Assembly (NCBI GenBank): GCA_964580055.1
Contig: CAZOJI010000012.1
Location: 1-64,000, forward strand
Source of the DNA: JBDGYW01 sp964580055
Lineage (GTDB): Bacteria > Gemmatimonadota > Gemmatimonadetes > Gemmatimonadales > GWC2-71-9
DNA: 64,000 nt
Direction: 5' to 3'
Each line of letters begins with the position of its first letter. The stretch's first letter is position 1. Positions 1 through 8,621 of the stretch are shown in pieces. A program made the translations under genes and the position numbers. The notes beneath the pieces are model-generated. The model was not told where the DNA came from. It made no database searches and saw only the letters and a list, made by a program, of their open reading frames with translations.

Positions 1-1548
1 GGCGACAGTGCAACGGCGAGGCGGCTTGCCTACGCCGCGGTGGTGGCTGAGGACACGAGCGTCGTGCGCACAGGCTTCACCATTGTTGAAGAAGGTTTTC
101 CCCCGGTCACTGCATCGGAGTATTTGGCTCTCTCCAAGGCGGCGCAGCGCCTTGGATCGCTGAGGGATGCGTCGCAGTATGCCGCGGAAACAGTGGCGGC
201 GGGAGACTCTTCCGCTGGAACATTGGTGTTCTTGGGTGATCTCTGGGCGGCTCGACGATATCGGAGCCGGGCGCTTGCCGCCTACAGGATTGCGTCGACC
301 ATGGAAGGAGAGGCCGCTATTGAGGCGGCGTTCAAGTACGGGCGATCGCTGTTGCTGGTGGGAAGGGCTAGTGAAGGGATGTCGGCATTGGCGGATTTTG
401 TGGAGCGCTACCCCGATCACCCATCTGTCCCAAGGGCGTTCTATGGTATGGCCGACCGGCGCCGGCGCGAGAGACGGCTCGATTTGTCCGACAGTCTAAA
501 CCAGATAGTAGCTGAGCGTTGGCCGAGGAATTCGTACGCTTCCCTGGCCCGTATGGACCTCGCAGCGGATGCGCTGAGTCGGGGCGACACGACGGCGGCG
601 ATCGAGTGGTATCGGGAGGAAATCGAGGTGCTCGGTATGCGGCGCAATGTAGCCCAATACCGCTTGGGGGCATTGCGCGCCGCAACCGACGATACCATTG
701 GGGCCCGAGCAGTGTGGGCGGCATTGGCTAGGAGGGATTCGCTGGGCTACTACGGGACGATCGCCAGGACTGCGGCGAGACTACCTCCCTTGGATATCGA
801 GCCGAGCCCCGGCACCCTGCTCTCAAACACCGCCCGAAACATCCTGACGGTCATAGAGTTGCTCCGGGAATCATATCTGGATGACGAACTTGCCGTTCTG
901 ATCGACTCATTGAAGGCGAGGCGCTCGAGATCCCCTCCCGAATTGCTTGATCTGGCTGAGGGGCTCATCGAGCTTGGGTTTGTTTCAGAAGGTATACATT
1001 TGGGCTGGCTGGCCTCGAGGGCTTACACTTTGAACCATCCACGTGTGTTGCGCGCGGTGTTCCCTTGGCCTTACAGAGATCTGATAGAGCATACGGCTCG
1101 AGAACTGCGATTGGACCCTCACCTGCTGGCCGGACTCATCCGCCAGGAATCGGCTTTCACTCCCACTGCGATCTCCAGGGCAGGTGCGCACGGACTCATG
1201 CAACTCATGCCTCCCACTGCACGGGAGGTAGCGCGCAGAATCGGAGCGGTTTGGGACGAGGTGCTACTCACGGTCCCCGACGCCAATTTGCGGCTTGGTG
1301 CAACGCACCTCGAGGGGCTTCTCAGACGCTACGATGATAGAGTGCTGCCATCGCTGGCAGCTTACAACGCCGGGGGCGTGCCGGTGCGCCGGTGGATGGC
1401 GTCTTGGGACGGCGAGGACGCCGTTCAGTTCATCGAAAACGTCACGTACAACGAGACGCGAGGATACCTCAGGACCGTACTCAGAAACTGGGCTCTATAC
1501 CGTTCGCTCTATCCCATGGAACTCGAAGAATCCGATAGCGGTCAATGA
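1..1548 (+). CDS. Soluble lytic murein transglycosylase (Slt-like), 5' end outside window
   Basis: The frame is open from base 1, so the gene starts upstream of the window. The N-terminal two thirds are alpha-helical repeats (TPR-like, alanine rich), as in the superhelical U/L domains of Slt70-type enzymes. The last ~150 residues are an SLT (GH23) domain: a RQESAF motif with the likely catalytic Glu at about codon 383 counted from base 1, then GAHGLMQLMP and AAYNAGG. The family cleaves the MurNAc-GlcNAc bond of peptidoglycan in the periplasm, forming 1,6-anhydroMurNAc. The signal peptide would lie outside the window. Its stop overlaps the next start (ATGA), which suggests translational coupling. 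Family assignment is firm; the physiological role (recycling or division) is not visible. Confidence 0.9.
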   Translation, partial: GDSATARRLAYAAVVAEDTSVVRTGFTIVEEGFPPVTASEYLALSKAAQRLGSLRDASQYAAETVAAGDSSAGTLVFLGDLWAARRYRSRALAAYRIASTMEGEAAIEAAFKYGRSLLLVGRASEGMSALADFVERYPDHPSVPRAFYGMADRRRRERRLDLSDSLNQIVAERWPRNSYASLARMDLAADALSRGDTTAAIEWYREEIEVLGMRRNVAQYRLGALRAATDDTIGARAVWAALARRDSLGYYGTIARTAARLPPLDIEPSPGTLLSNTARNILTVIELLRESYLDDELAVLIDSLKARRSRSPPELLDLAEGLIELGFVSEGIHLGWLASRAYTLNHPRVLRAVFPWPYRDLIEHTARELRLDPHLLAGLIRQESAFTPTAISRAGAHGLMQLMPPTAREVARRIGAVWDEVLLTVPDANLRLGATHLEGLLRRYDDRVLPSLAAYNAGGVPVRRWMASWDGEDAVQFIENVTYNETRGYLRTVLRNWALYRSLYPMELEESDSGQ

Positions 1549-2102
1549 ATGCAGCTGCCTTCCGGAGGCTTCTTCATTCGAGTACAGCCCTTTTTCTTCT
1601 TCTGAATCTGCTGGACATACCGGGCCTGTTGCGGGCGGTTCTGTCGGTCGGCGCTGTGGTGGCGGTCGTCGTTGACTCTATGCGTATGGTGAAGCCGCGG
1701 TTCGGCCGTCTCGTGAAGCGGCTTGTACCCGTGTTTCGTCATTCGGAGGCCACCCAATTGTCCGGGGCCAGCTGGTTGATGGTAGGGCTCGCAGCAGCCG
1801 CATGGTTCCCGCACCCGGCCGCAACAGCGGGCATACTCGCAGGGGCGCTCGCCGATCCCGCGGCGTCACAGGTGGGTTCGACTATTGCAAGGCCAGATGC
1901 GGGCAAATCTTGGGTTGGCACCGCCGCGGCCGCCGCCGTTGCGGCACTGGTGTTGCTCCCCACCGGAGTGCCCCTCGCGGCCGTACTTTGTGGCGCCGTT
2001 GCGGCGGCGACTCTAGAACGGTGGCCCGGTCCGTTCAATGACAATCTCGTTGTTGCACCGGGGGTCGCGCTCGTCGTTTGGATAGCCATTCGCGTTTCAT
2101 GA
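1545..2102 (+). CDS. Dolichol kinase / CTP-dependent diacylglycerol kinase-like membrane protein
   Basis: This is a 185-residue, Ala/Val/Leu-rich protein with about five hydrophobic segments. The middle holds R-H-x-E-x-x-x-x-S-G (RHSEATQLSG), then ALADPAASQVGS, and near the end PFNDNLVVAP. This order resembles the Sec59/Dgk1 group of CTP-dependent polyprenol or diacylglycerol kinases and the related phosphatidate cytidylyltransferase fold. Such enzymes phosphorylate a membrane lipid alcohol at the cytoplasmic face. The ATG overlaps the stop of the lytic transglycosylase, so the two are probably co-translated, which would fit a role in lipid-carrier or envelope metabolism (inference). The lipid substrate cannot be read from the sequence. 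Confidence 0.7.
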   Translation: MNAAAFRRLLHSSTALFLLLNLLDIPGLLRAVLSVGAVVAVVVDSMRMVKPRFGRLVKRLVPVFRHSEATQLSGASWLMVGLAAAAWFPHPAATAGILAGALADPAASQVGSTIARPDAGKSWVGTAAAAAVAALVLLPTGVPLAAVLCGAVAAATLERWPGPFNDNLVVAPGVALVVWIAIRVS

Positions 2103-2170
2103 CGATCAACTGACTTCGCCAGGTAAACTCAATCCGGCAGCGGCCGGGGACTATCAGCTATTTTCAGCAT

Positions 2171-4936
2171 ATGACAGATGAGACGTCGAACAGGCTCTAC
2201 CTCGTAGACGGGTATGCGCTGATATATCGTGCCTTCTTTGCAATGATCAATCGGCCCCTGCGCACTTCCAGCGGAGAAAACACCTCGGCGGTTTGGGGCG
2301 TTGCCAATTTCCTGCACCGGCTCTTTGAGCGGCACGATCCGACCCATATGGCGTGGGTCCATGATGCAGGATCATCTTTCCGGACCGAAGTGTACCCCGA
2401 CTACAAGGCGACGCGAGAGAAACTCGATGAGGAGCTGCAGCAGGATTTCGACCTTTCAGTGGAACGGATCGGGCTCCTGTTGGAGGCCTTCAACGTCCCG
2501 CTGGTCGAGGTCGAAGGGTACGAGGCGGACGACGTAATCGGTACGCTGGCAGCGCAGGCCGCCGATGGGGGAATGGATGTGGTTATCGTATCGGGTGACA
2601 AGGATTTCTATCAGTTGATATCCGACAAGATACTCCTCCTCAATCCGGGTCGCGGCGGGCCGTCGCCAGTTGAAGAACAATTGGTGGATGTCGCCAATGC
2701 AGCCGATAGGTTAGGTGTTGCTCCCGATCGAGTAGTCGATTATCTCGCCTTGGTGGGTGATTCTTCCGACAACGTACCGGGCGTGAAAGGGGTGGGCGAC
2801 AAAACCGCTAGGGCGCTCATTGCCCAGTATGGCGATCTCGAATCCATCCTGGAACGGGCTGAGGAAGTAAAAGGCAAGAGGGCGCGCGAGGGTTTGCTCA
2901 AGTATGCCTCCGAGGCCCGATTGAGTCGAGATCTGGTTACGATACGACGAGACGTGCCCCTGAGCTTGGACCTGAAAAGGCTCGAGTTGAAGCCACCTGA
3001 CGAGGGCTCGCTAGCCCGTCTCTATAGCGAGTTAGAGTTCCGCTCGCTCGCCGATAGGGTGTCCGTGAAGCCTGGGCAGATGGCCCTGGCGGATCGCGTG
3101 CTGCACGAGCCGCAGCTGGTCGAACAGGTGAACGAGATCCCCGAAATCGTCGAGCAAATCAGAAACGCTGAGATGGTTGCCTTGGTGACCCAGGGCCTGG
3201 GCAATATGCCTCGTGGATCCGGTGTGGCGGGACTGGCACTTGCGGTGGAACCTGACCGAGCCTGGTACCTGCCGTTCGGACACGAGGCGCCCGGCGGTGA
3301 ACTGGTTGCTGGCGACCCACCCAGCAACCTACCAGGGCTGGCCGATCCCGCGATGCTACCGGTGGTGGAAGTCTTGCAGGACCCAGCGGTGCCCGTTGCG
3401 GGGCATGATCTCAAAAGGGACTGGTTGCGCCTTAGAAACGAGGGCGTGGAGTTGGCCGGAGTCGAGATGGATACCATGCTTGCCAGCTTCGTTTTGGACC
3501 CAGGGCGCAGGTCGCATGCCCTTTCGGAAATCGCCGCGGATTTTCTAGATCTCCGGCTGAAATCGCTGATTGATTTGACGGGCAAGGGCAAAGCGGAGAG
3601 GCGGTTTTCGGAGATAGCTCCAGGCGAGTGCGCGTCGTTCTGTTGTGCTGCAGCGCAAGCGATATTGCGCCTCGTTACGGACCTCAAAACGAAACTGGAA
3701 GAGGCGGGCATACGGGCCCTACTGGACGATATAGAACTACCGCTGACCAAAGTTCTGGTCGATATGGAATGGCGCGGTATCGGAATCGATTTGGCGCGGC
3801 TTCTCGGCGTGGGTAACCGCTTCAGCCGGGAACTGACGGAGCTGAAGAGCGCGATATTCGCTGCTGCAGGTACCGAGTTCAATATCAACAGTACTCCGCA
3901 GCTGAGGCACGTGCTCTTTGAGAAGCTGCAATTGCCGGTGGTCAAGAAGACGAAGACGGGTGCGTCGACTGATGCAGAAGTGCTAGGTCAACTCGCAGGC
4001 GTGGGCTTCGATGTTCCCAGGCTCCTACTCGAGTACCGCGAGCTAAGCAAACTCAAGTCAACCTACGCGGACGTGTTGCCGGCGAATGTAAACGCAGCGA
4101 CTGGCAGGGTTCACACGACTTTCAATCAAACGGGCGCGGCCACCGGCCGGCTCTCTTCCTCGGATCCCAACCTCCAGAACATCCCGGTGAGGACGCCCCG
4201 CGGTGAGCTGATCCGACAGTGCTTCGTGCCAGCACCCGGGCATTTGTTCATTGTGGCGGACTACTCGCAAGTTGAACTGCGGGTTCTGGCTCACATGTCG
4301 CGGGATTCGGCCTTCATTGAGGCCTTCCAACGCGGCGGCGATATTCATCGTGAGACAGCCGCGATCATATTCGAGGTCCCCGTCGAGGATGTGACGTCGG
4401 AAATGCGAGCCCGAGCCAAGACGATCAACTTTGCCACCATTTACGGACAGGGTCCGTTCTCCCTGGCGAAGCAACTGGCCATATCGCAGGAAGAGGCCCG
4501 AGAATTCATAGATCTCTATTTCGAACGATTTGCGGGCGTGCGGCAGTTTCTCGATAGCATGGTCGAAAAGGGGAGGCACCTAGGTTACGTAGAAACTCTG
4601 TTCGGGCGCCGCCGAAATCTGCCGGAAATAAATGACAAGAACTACAACATAAGAGCATTCGGGGAACGGACCGCCATGAATTCCCCTGTTCAGGGATCTG
4701 CCGCCGACATAATCAAGATAGCGATGGCCAGGCTGCACGAGGCTTTCAAGGAGTCCGATCTGGAAGCGGCGATCCTAGTGCAGGTTCATGATGAGCTGGT
4801 CGTGGAAGCTCCGGAATCCGAAGTGAGTCGTGCGAGCGAAATGGTGCGGGACAAAATGCAGACTGCGGCCGAGCTCTGTGTGCCTCTCATCGTTGACGTG
4901 GGTGTCGGTGCGAACTGGCTCGAGGCGAAGCATTGA
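2171..4936 (+). CDS. polA: DNA polymerase I with degenerate proofreading domain
   Basis: At 921 residues this is the full length of PolA. Residues 1-300 form the 5' flap nuclease (YKATR, GDKDFYQL, LVGDSSDNVPGVKGVG). The middle is a 3'-5' exonuclease fold in which the acidic metal ligands are largely lost. Aligned with E. coli, the Asp355/Glu357 positions read Val339 and Gln341, Asp424 is kept (Asp417), and Asp501 is replaced near Gln496. The C-terminal polymerase is intact: motif A DYSQVELR (Asp697), the O-helix RAKTINFATIYG with the Phe that disfavours dideoxynucleotides, and motif C VHDE (Asp874). It fills gaps in repair and matures Okazaki fragments. It is predicted to lack proofreading, as in Taq and Bst polymerases. 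Confidence 0.97.
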   Translation: MTDETSNRLYLVDGYALIYRAFFAMINRPLRTSSGENTSAVWGVANFLHRLFERHDPTHMAWVHDAGSSFRTEVYPDYKATREKLDEELQQDFDLSVERIGLLLEAFNVPLVEVEGYEADDVIGTLAAQAADGGMDVVIVSGDKDFYQLISDKILLLNPGRGGPSPVEEQLVDVANAADRLGVAPDRVVDYLALVGDSSDNVPGVKGVGDKTARALIAQYGDLESILERAEEVKGKRAREGLLKYASEARLSRDLVTIRRDVPLSLDLKRLELKPPDEGSLARLYSELEFRSLADRVSVKPGQMALADRVLHEPQLVEQVNEIPEIVEQIRNAEMVALVTQGLGNMPRGSGVAGLALAVEPDRAWYLPFGHEAPGGELVAGDPPSNLPGLADPAMLPVVEVLQDPAVPVAGHDLKRDWLRLRNEGVELAGVEMDTMLASFVLDPGRRSHALSEIAADFLDLRLKSLIDLTGKGKAERRFSEIAPGECASFCCAAAQAILRLVTDLKTKLEEAGIRALLDDIELPLTKVLVDMEWRGIGIDLARLLGVGNRFSRELTELKSAIFAAAGTEFNINSTPQLRHVLFEKLQLPVVKKTKTGASTDAEVLGQLAGVGFDVPRLLLEYRELSKLKSTYADVLPANVNAATGRVHTTFNQTGAATGRLSSSDPNLQNIPVRTPRGELIRQCFVPAPGHLFIVADYSQVELRVLAHMSRDSAFIEAFQRGGDIHRETAAIIFEVPVEDVTSEMRARAKTINFATIYGQGPFSLAKQLAISQEEAREFIDLYFERFAGVRQFLDSMVEKGRHLGYVETLFGRRRNLPEINDKNYNIRAFGERTAMNSPVQGSAADIIKIAMARLHEAFKESDLEAAILVQVHDELVVEAPESEVSRASEMVRDKMQTAAELCVPLIVDVGVGANWLEAKH

Positions 4937-5023
4937 AACTTGAGAGGTTGCTTGAGGACGCCGAAAGGCCACATCTTGTTTCGTACGGGAACCTACGAAT
5001 TGATCGATACTGGAGAGGGTCTC

Positions 5024-5410
5024 ATGCTTGACCGCAGGGGCATGACCTTCATCGAACTCTTGCTCGTATTCACGATCATCGGGCTGCTCGCGTCGATTGC
5101 GATGCCAAGGCTCGGCCATATGAGGAACCGCGCTCTGGTAGCCACGATGAAACGAGACCTCCGGACTTTTGCCATGCACCAGGAGTCGCACTACTACGAT
5201 CGCGCGATATACACAGACGATCTGGATGACCTGAGAGCCAGTGGGTTCGATACCAGTCCAAACGTGACTATCTCGGTCAACGAAGCGACGATTCTGGGGT
5301 GGTCGGCGACTGCGGAACATGCGGAGTCTACTACCGAGTGCTATTTGTTCATCGGCGATGCATCGCCAGTTGGTGTGGCAAGCGTTGAGGGTAGCCTGGA
5401 GTGTAGCTGA
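5024..5410 (+). CDS. Type IV prepilin-like / pseudopilin protein
   Basis: The frame is open from 4940, but the ATG at 5024 is preferred. It has GGAGAGG 7 nt upstream and puts a class III signal at the N-terminus: a short basic leader ending in Gly, then MTFIELLLVFTIIGLLASIA, with Glu at +5 of the predicted mature protein. Prepilin peptidase would cut after Gly and methylate the new N-terminus. The remaining ~100 residues form a small globular head with few cysteines. The family builds type IV pili or type II secretion pseudopili in the inner membrane. No other pilus genes are nearby, so whether it is a major pilin, a minor pilin or a GspG/GspH-like protein is open. Confidence 0.8.
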   Translation: MLDRRGMTFIELLLVFTIIGLLASIAMPRLGHMRNRALVATMKRDLRTFAMHQESHYYDRAIYTDDLDDLRASGFDTSPNVTISVNEATILGWSATAEHAESTTECYLFIGDASPVGVASVEGSLECS

Positions 5411-5411
5411 A

Positions 5412-7694
5412 TCAGGCCGAATCAGTTGGCCCCGCAGGGTGTGGCTCGTGCGTCGCCTTTACACCGGGCCACCAATTCCATCGTCCGGCGAGGTGCATTA
5501 TTGAGGGCACGAGCACCATTCGTATCAGGGTGGCGTCCAGGAACACCGCTACCGCCAATCCAAAACCGAGTTGCTGAGCCGCGAGCACCCTAGAGAAACT
5601 GAACACCCCGAATACAACGATCATAATTGCCGCGGCGCTCGTGATCACGGAAGCCGTCGCGGTCAGGCCCTGCATAGTAGCTTGGTCGTTGCGGCCGCTC
5701 TTGTCGAAGGCCTCCTTTATGCGAGACAAGAGGAACACCTCGTAATCCATACTCAATCCAAATACGACTGCGAAGACCAGTATCGGCACAAGGACGTAGA
5801 CCGCCTCCGTGGGGCCGTCAAGGCCGAATAGAGGTGCCCCGACGCCTTGCTGGAACACGAGCACCGTAACGCCAAAAGCCCCCGCGACGGACAGACAATT
5901 CATTGCGACGGCCTTCAGCGGTACGAGAATCGACCTGAACGCAACGAACAGCATCACGGCCGTCGTGATCAGCACCAACGCGACTACCAGGGGGAACTGC
6001 TTGAGCAATGCGTCCTGGAGATCGACACTCGATGCGGCGAAGCCCGCCACGGCGGTCTCCACTGAATCCAGGCCCCCTATACTTTCGTTGAGCAGTGACC
6101 TTGTCGACCGAACCACCTCCATCGATGTCGGCAATGAGGTAGTATCCGCGAGGATGACTTCCATCAGCGTGGTGCGTGCATCCTCGGATAGGTACGACTG
6201 GTAGAAGTCAGGAGCACGGGCGCGGGCGGCTTCGAGGTTACCATAGAGCATTATGTAGCGGAGTGCGGACATGCCGGGCTGGATGTCCACTACGCTGCGG
6301 ACCTGTGCAATGCGCGGGTCGGAGTTCAATGAATCGGATAGACGCATGAGTGCCCTTATATGACGCGCTCCGACAATTCGTTCTCCCTGAGGCGCTTGGA
6401 GCACCACTCGAACAGGCTGTAGGGTCCCTCGGGCGCCCATATCCTCGAGGACTTCCATCCCTTGCGAGGATTCCGTATCGGACGGGAACCAGTTGGATCG
6501 TGGCAACCCGACCTTGATTTGTGACAATGGCCAGGTGATCAGGGCAATCGCAAAGGTGCCGAGCATCAATGCGCGCCATGGGTGGCGTGCCAGCCAACGC
6601 GCCCACCGCTCCCAGCCAGCCGGGGCGTGGTACCAGGCCAGCCGGCGCGCCATCCACTTCGGGATGTCTATCGCTCTCCCCAAATACGCGAGCAGTGCCG
6701 GCAAAAAAGTCACGGAAAGCAACACGGCGGCCGCGACGACGAACAATCCACCTATCCCGACGGATCTGGTTTCTGTCGTTGGAGTGATGAGGAGGGAAGC
6801 AAAACCAACAGCCACGGTGAGCCCGCTGGTCACTACAGCTCGACCGGCTGTTCGTATTGTCCTCGTTGCCGCCTCGCGCCTTCCTCTGCCCCTGTTCAAC
6901 TCTTCCCTGAACCGAGTCACGATGAGCAGCGAGTAGTCTATGCCGACAGCAAGGCCGACCATCGAAACGATAGTCAGTACGAAGATGGACATGGGATGGA
7001 ACGCGGCGGCCGCATGCACGAGTGCCAGCGCACAGATGATTGCGACGACCCCTACGATCAGGGGAAGGACCGCGGCGACCAGTGCGCCGAACGCCAACAA
7101 GAGAATCAGTCCGGAGAAAGGCAGCGATCTCCGCTCCCCCAACCTCACATCTTCAGTGCTCACGTTTCGAACGTCGTAGTCCAACGCGGCGCCCCCTGTG
7201 ACGTGCACCTCGAAACCGGAAGGGGAGTCCAAGGATTTCACCGCTGAGTGTATTGCATCTCGAAACTGCGGTACGCGCTCGACCTTTGCATCGACCTCCT
7301 CGGGAACAGCTACCGCGACGAGAAAGGTCTCGAGTCCGTCGGCGCTGATGAGCGTCGAATCCTGAAGCGTCAGATAGGACACGACTCTGGTAACGTATTC
7401 TTCGCGTCTGGCAGTGGCGGCTAGTGATTCGATGAGCGCGCGAGTTCGTGGGCTGTCGATCGGGACCGGGGCACTCACGGTTACTACGAAGAAGTTGGAA
7501 ACGGGGCTCGGGAAGGCCTCCCGAATCAGACGGTTGGCTCGCTCTGACTCGGATTTGGTCAATACCCCCCCTTCGACTGCGACAACGTTGTGCACCTGCG
7601 CCGCGCGCGGATACGCAACCACTGCCAAAACCAGCCAAATGGTCAGGATGTAGAAGCGGGACCTTACAATTAAGTTCGCGGGAAGCGGAATCAC
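5412..7694 (-). CDS. MMPL/RND-family transporter
   Basis: The 760-residue protein has the duplicated RND layout. TM1 lies near residues 10-28, followed by a ~170-residue extracytoplasmic loop and a block of about six TM helices (GLILLLAFGALVAA to TFLPALLAYLG). A second loop and a second TM block (FPLVVALVLITTAVM to LVPSIMHLAGRWNWW) follow. The cytoplasmic-loop motif GIDYSLLIVTRFREE and its second copy GLSMDYEVFLLSRIKE identify the MMPL subgroup. These proteins use the proton motive force to export lipids, fatty-acid derivatives or hydrophobic compounds. No adaptor or outer-membrane channel gene sits beside it. It ends 1 nt from the prepilin stop in convergent orientation. Confidence 0.92.
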   Translation of the reverse strand: MIPLPANLIVRSRFYILTIWLVLAVVAYPRAAQVHNVVAVEGGVLTKSESERANRLIREAFPSPVSNFFVVTVSAPVPIDSPRTRALIESLAATARREEYVTRVVSYLTLQDSTLISADGLETFLVAVAVPEEVDAKVERVPQFRDAIHSAVKSLDSPSGFEVHVTGGAALDYDVRNVSTEDVRLGERRSLPFSGLILLLAFGALVAAVLPLIVGVVAIICALALVHAAAAFHPMSIFVLTIVSMVGLAVGIDYSLLIVTRFREELNRGRGRREAATRTIRTAGRAVVTSGLTVAVGFASLLITPTTETRSVGIGGLFVVAAAVLLSVTFLPALLAYLGRAIDIPKWMARRLAWYHAPAGWERWARWLARHPWRALMLGTFAIALITWPLSQIKVGLPRSNWFPSDTESSQGMEVLEDMGARGTLQPVRVVLQAPQGERIVGARHIRALMRLSDSLNSDPRIAQVRSVVDIQPGMSALRYIMLYGNLEAARARAPDFYQSYLSEDARTTLMEVILADTTSLPTSMEVVRSTRSLLNESIGGLDSVETAVAGFAASSVDLQDALLKQFPLVVALVLITTAVMLFVAFRSILVPLKAVAMNCLSVAGAFGVTVLVFQQGVGAPLFGLDGPTEAVYVLVPILVFAVVFGLSMDYEVFLLSRIKEAFDKSGRNDQATMQGLTATASVITSAAAIMIVVFGVFSFSRVLAAQQLGFGLAVAVFLDATLIRMVLVPSIMHLAGRWNWWPGVKATHEPHPAGPTDSA

Positions 7695-7875
7695 GGCTTT
7701 CTCAGCCGCGTGGAGTTGACTGGATCAACCAAGTTGCGTATCGGGCCCTCCGGTTCACAGCGACGAAGAGTGTTTGCAATGTCGAACAGGGCCTGTATGA
7801 TAGGCGGGCCGGGCCAAGTTTGCCAGGATGCTAGCATGGTAGCGGGTTTGGACTGAGCGGGACGATATTCTTAGC

Positions 7876-8604
7876 ATGAGAATAGCTGTGATCGTGGCCT
7901 TTGTTGTAGTGGTTGTGGGTGCGTTGGTCGTACTGCAAGGTCGTAATGAAGACCCTCTGGAACCGCCAATCGCCGATTCCGGCCCACCGAATACTGCGGC
8001 AAGTGCGGCTGCAAGCATAGACAGTGCACGAGCGGTCCGCTCGGCGGTAAGGAAGCGGATTGCTGACTCACATACCTACCTTGGTTTCAGCCTCGCAGAA
8101 ACCGACTCGGTGTTGAGGCGGTGGCAAGACCGTACTGTACGAAGGTTGAACATCCACGTGATCGAGAACGACGCGGCCAAATCCCGTGAGGGGCTGGAGC
8201 GAGCCGTGAGGAGCGCTTTCGCGCGTTGGGAGCGCGTCGGTGCCATACCGGTGGCATTTCAGATGATCCGCGATTCTGCAAGAGCTGAAGTTCACATACG
8301 ATGGATAAGATCGTTCTCCTCGAACCGTAGCGGAGAGGCAGAGGTGTATTGGGACCGTGACGGTTGGATTCGTAAGGCGACTCTGACGCTTGCCACATAT
8401 TACTTCGATGGACGCCAGGTTCGACCGGATGTGTTGTATACGGTGGCGCTGCACGAAATCGGTCATCTACTTGGGTTGGGGCATTCCGACGATCCCGCAG
8501 ACCTGATGTACCCGGTAACCACAGTGAACGATCTCACGTCACGTGACCGTCGCACTGCCCGGCTACTCTATGCTCTGCCACCGGGATCCGTCAAAGACCC
8601 TTAA
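7876..8604 (+). CDS. Membrane-anchored matrixin-type (metzincin) zinc protease
   Basis: The 242-residue protein begins with one hydrophobic segment (residues 2-20), an uncleaved anchor or a signal peptide. A linker leads to a catalytic domain whose last third holds HEIGHLLGLGH (HExxHxxGxxH), binding zinc through three His with the catalytic Glu. The metzincin Met-turn follows about 8 residues later in DLMYPV. This arrangement is typical of matrix-metalloprotease-like (M10/M57) bacterial proteases that act outside the cytoplasm. There is no visible pro-domain cysteine switch. It stands alone between a divergent MMPL gene and a convergent M28 peptidase gene. The substrate is unknown. Confidence 0.88.
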   Translation: MRIAVIVAFVVVVVGALVVLQGRNEDPLEPPIADSGPPNTAASAAASIDSARAVRSAVRKRIADSHTYLGFSLAETDSVLRRWQDRTVRRLNIHVIENDAAKSREGLERAVRSAFARWERVGAIPVAFQMIRDSARAEVHIRWIRSFSSNRSGEAEVYWDRDGWIRKATLTLATYYFDGRQVRPDVLYTVALHEIGHLLGLGHSDDPADLMYPVTTVNDLTSRDRRTARLLYALPPGSVKDP

Positions 8605-8621
8605 AACGGATTTGATGCTCT

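Noticed and set aside
3022..3945. A 307-residue frame opposite polA
   Set aside because: Ser/Arg-rich shadow of a certain gene.
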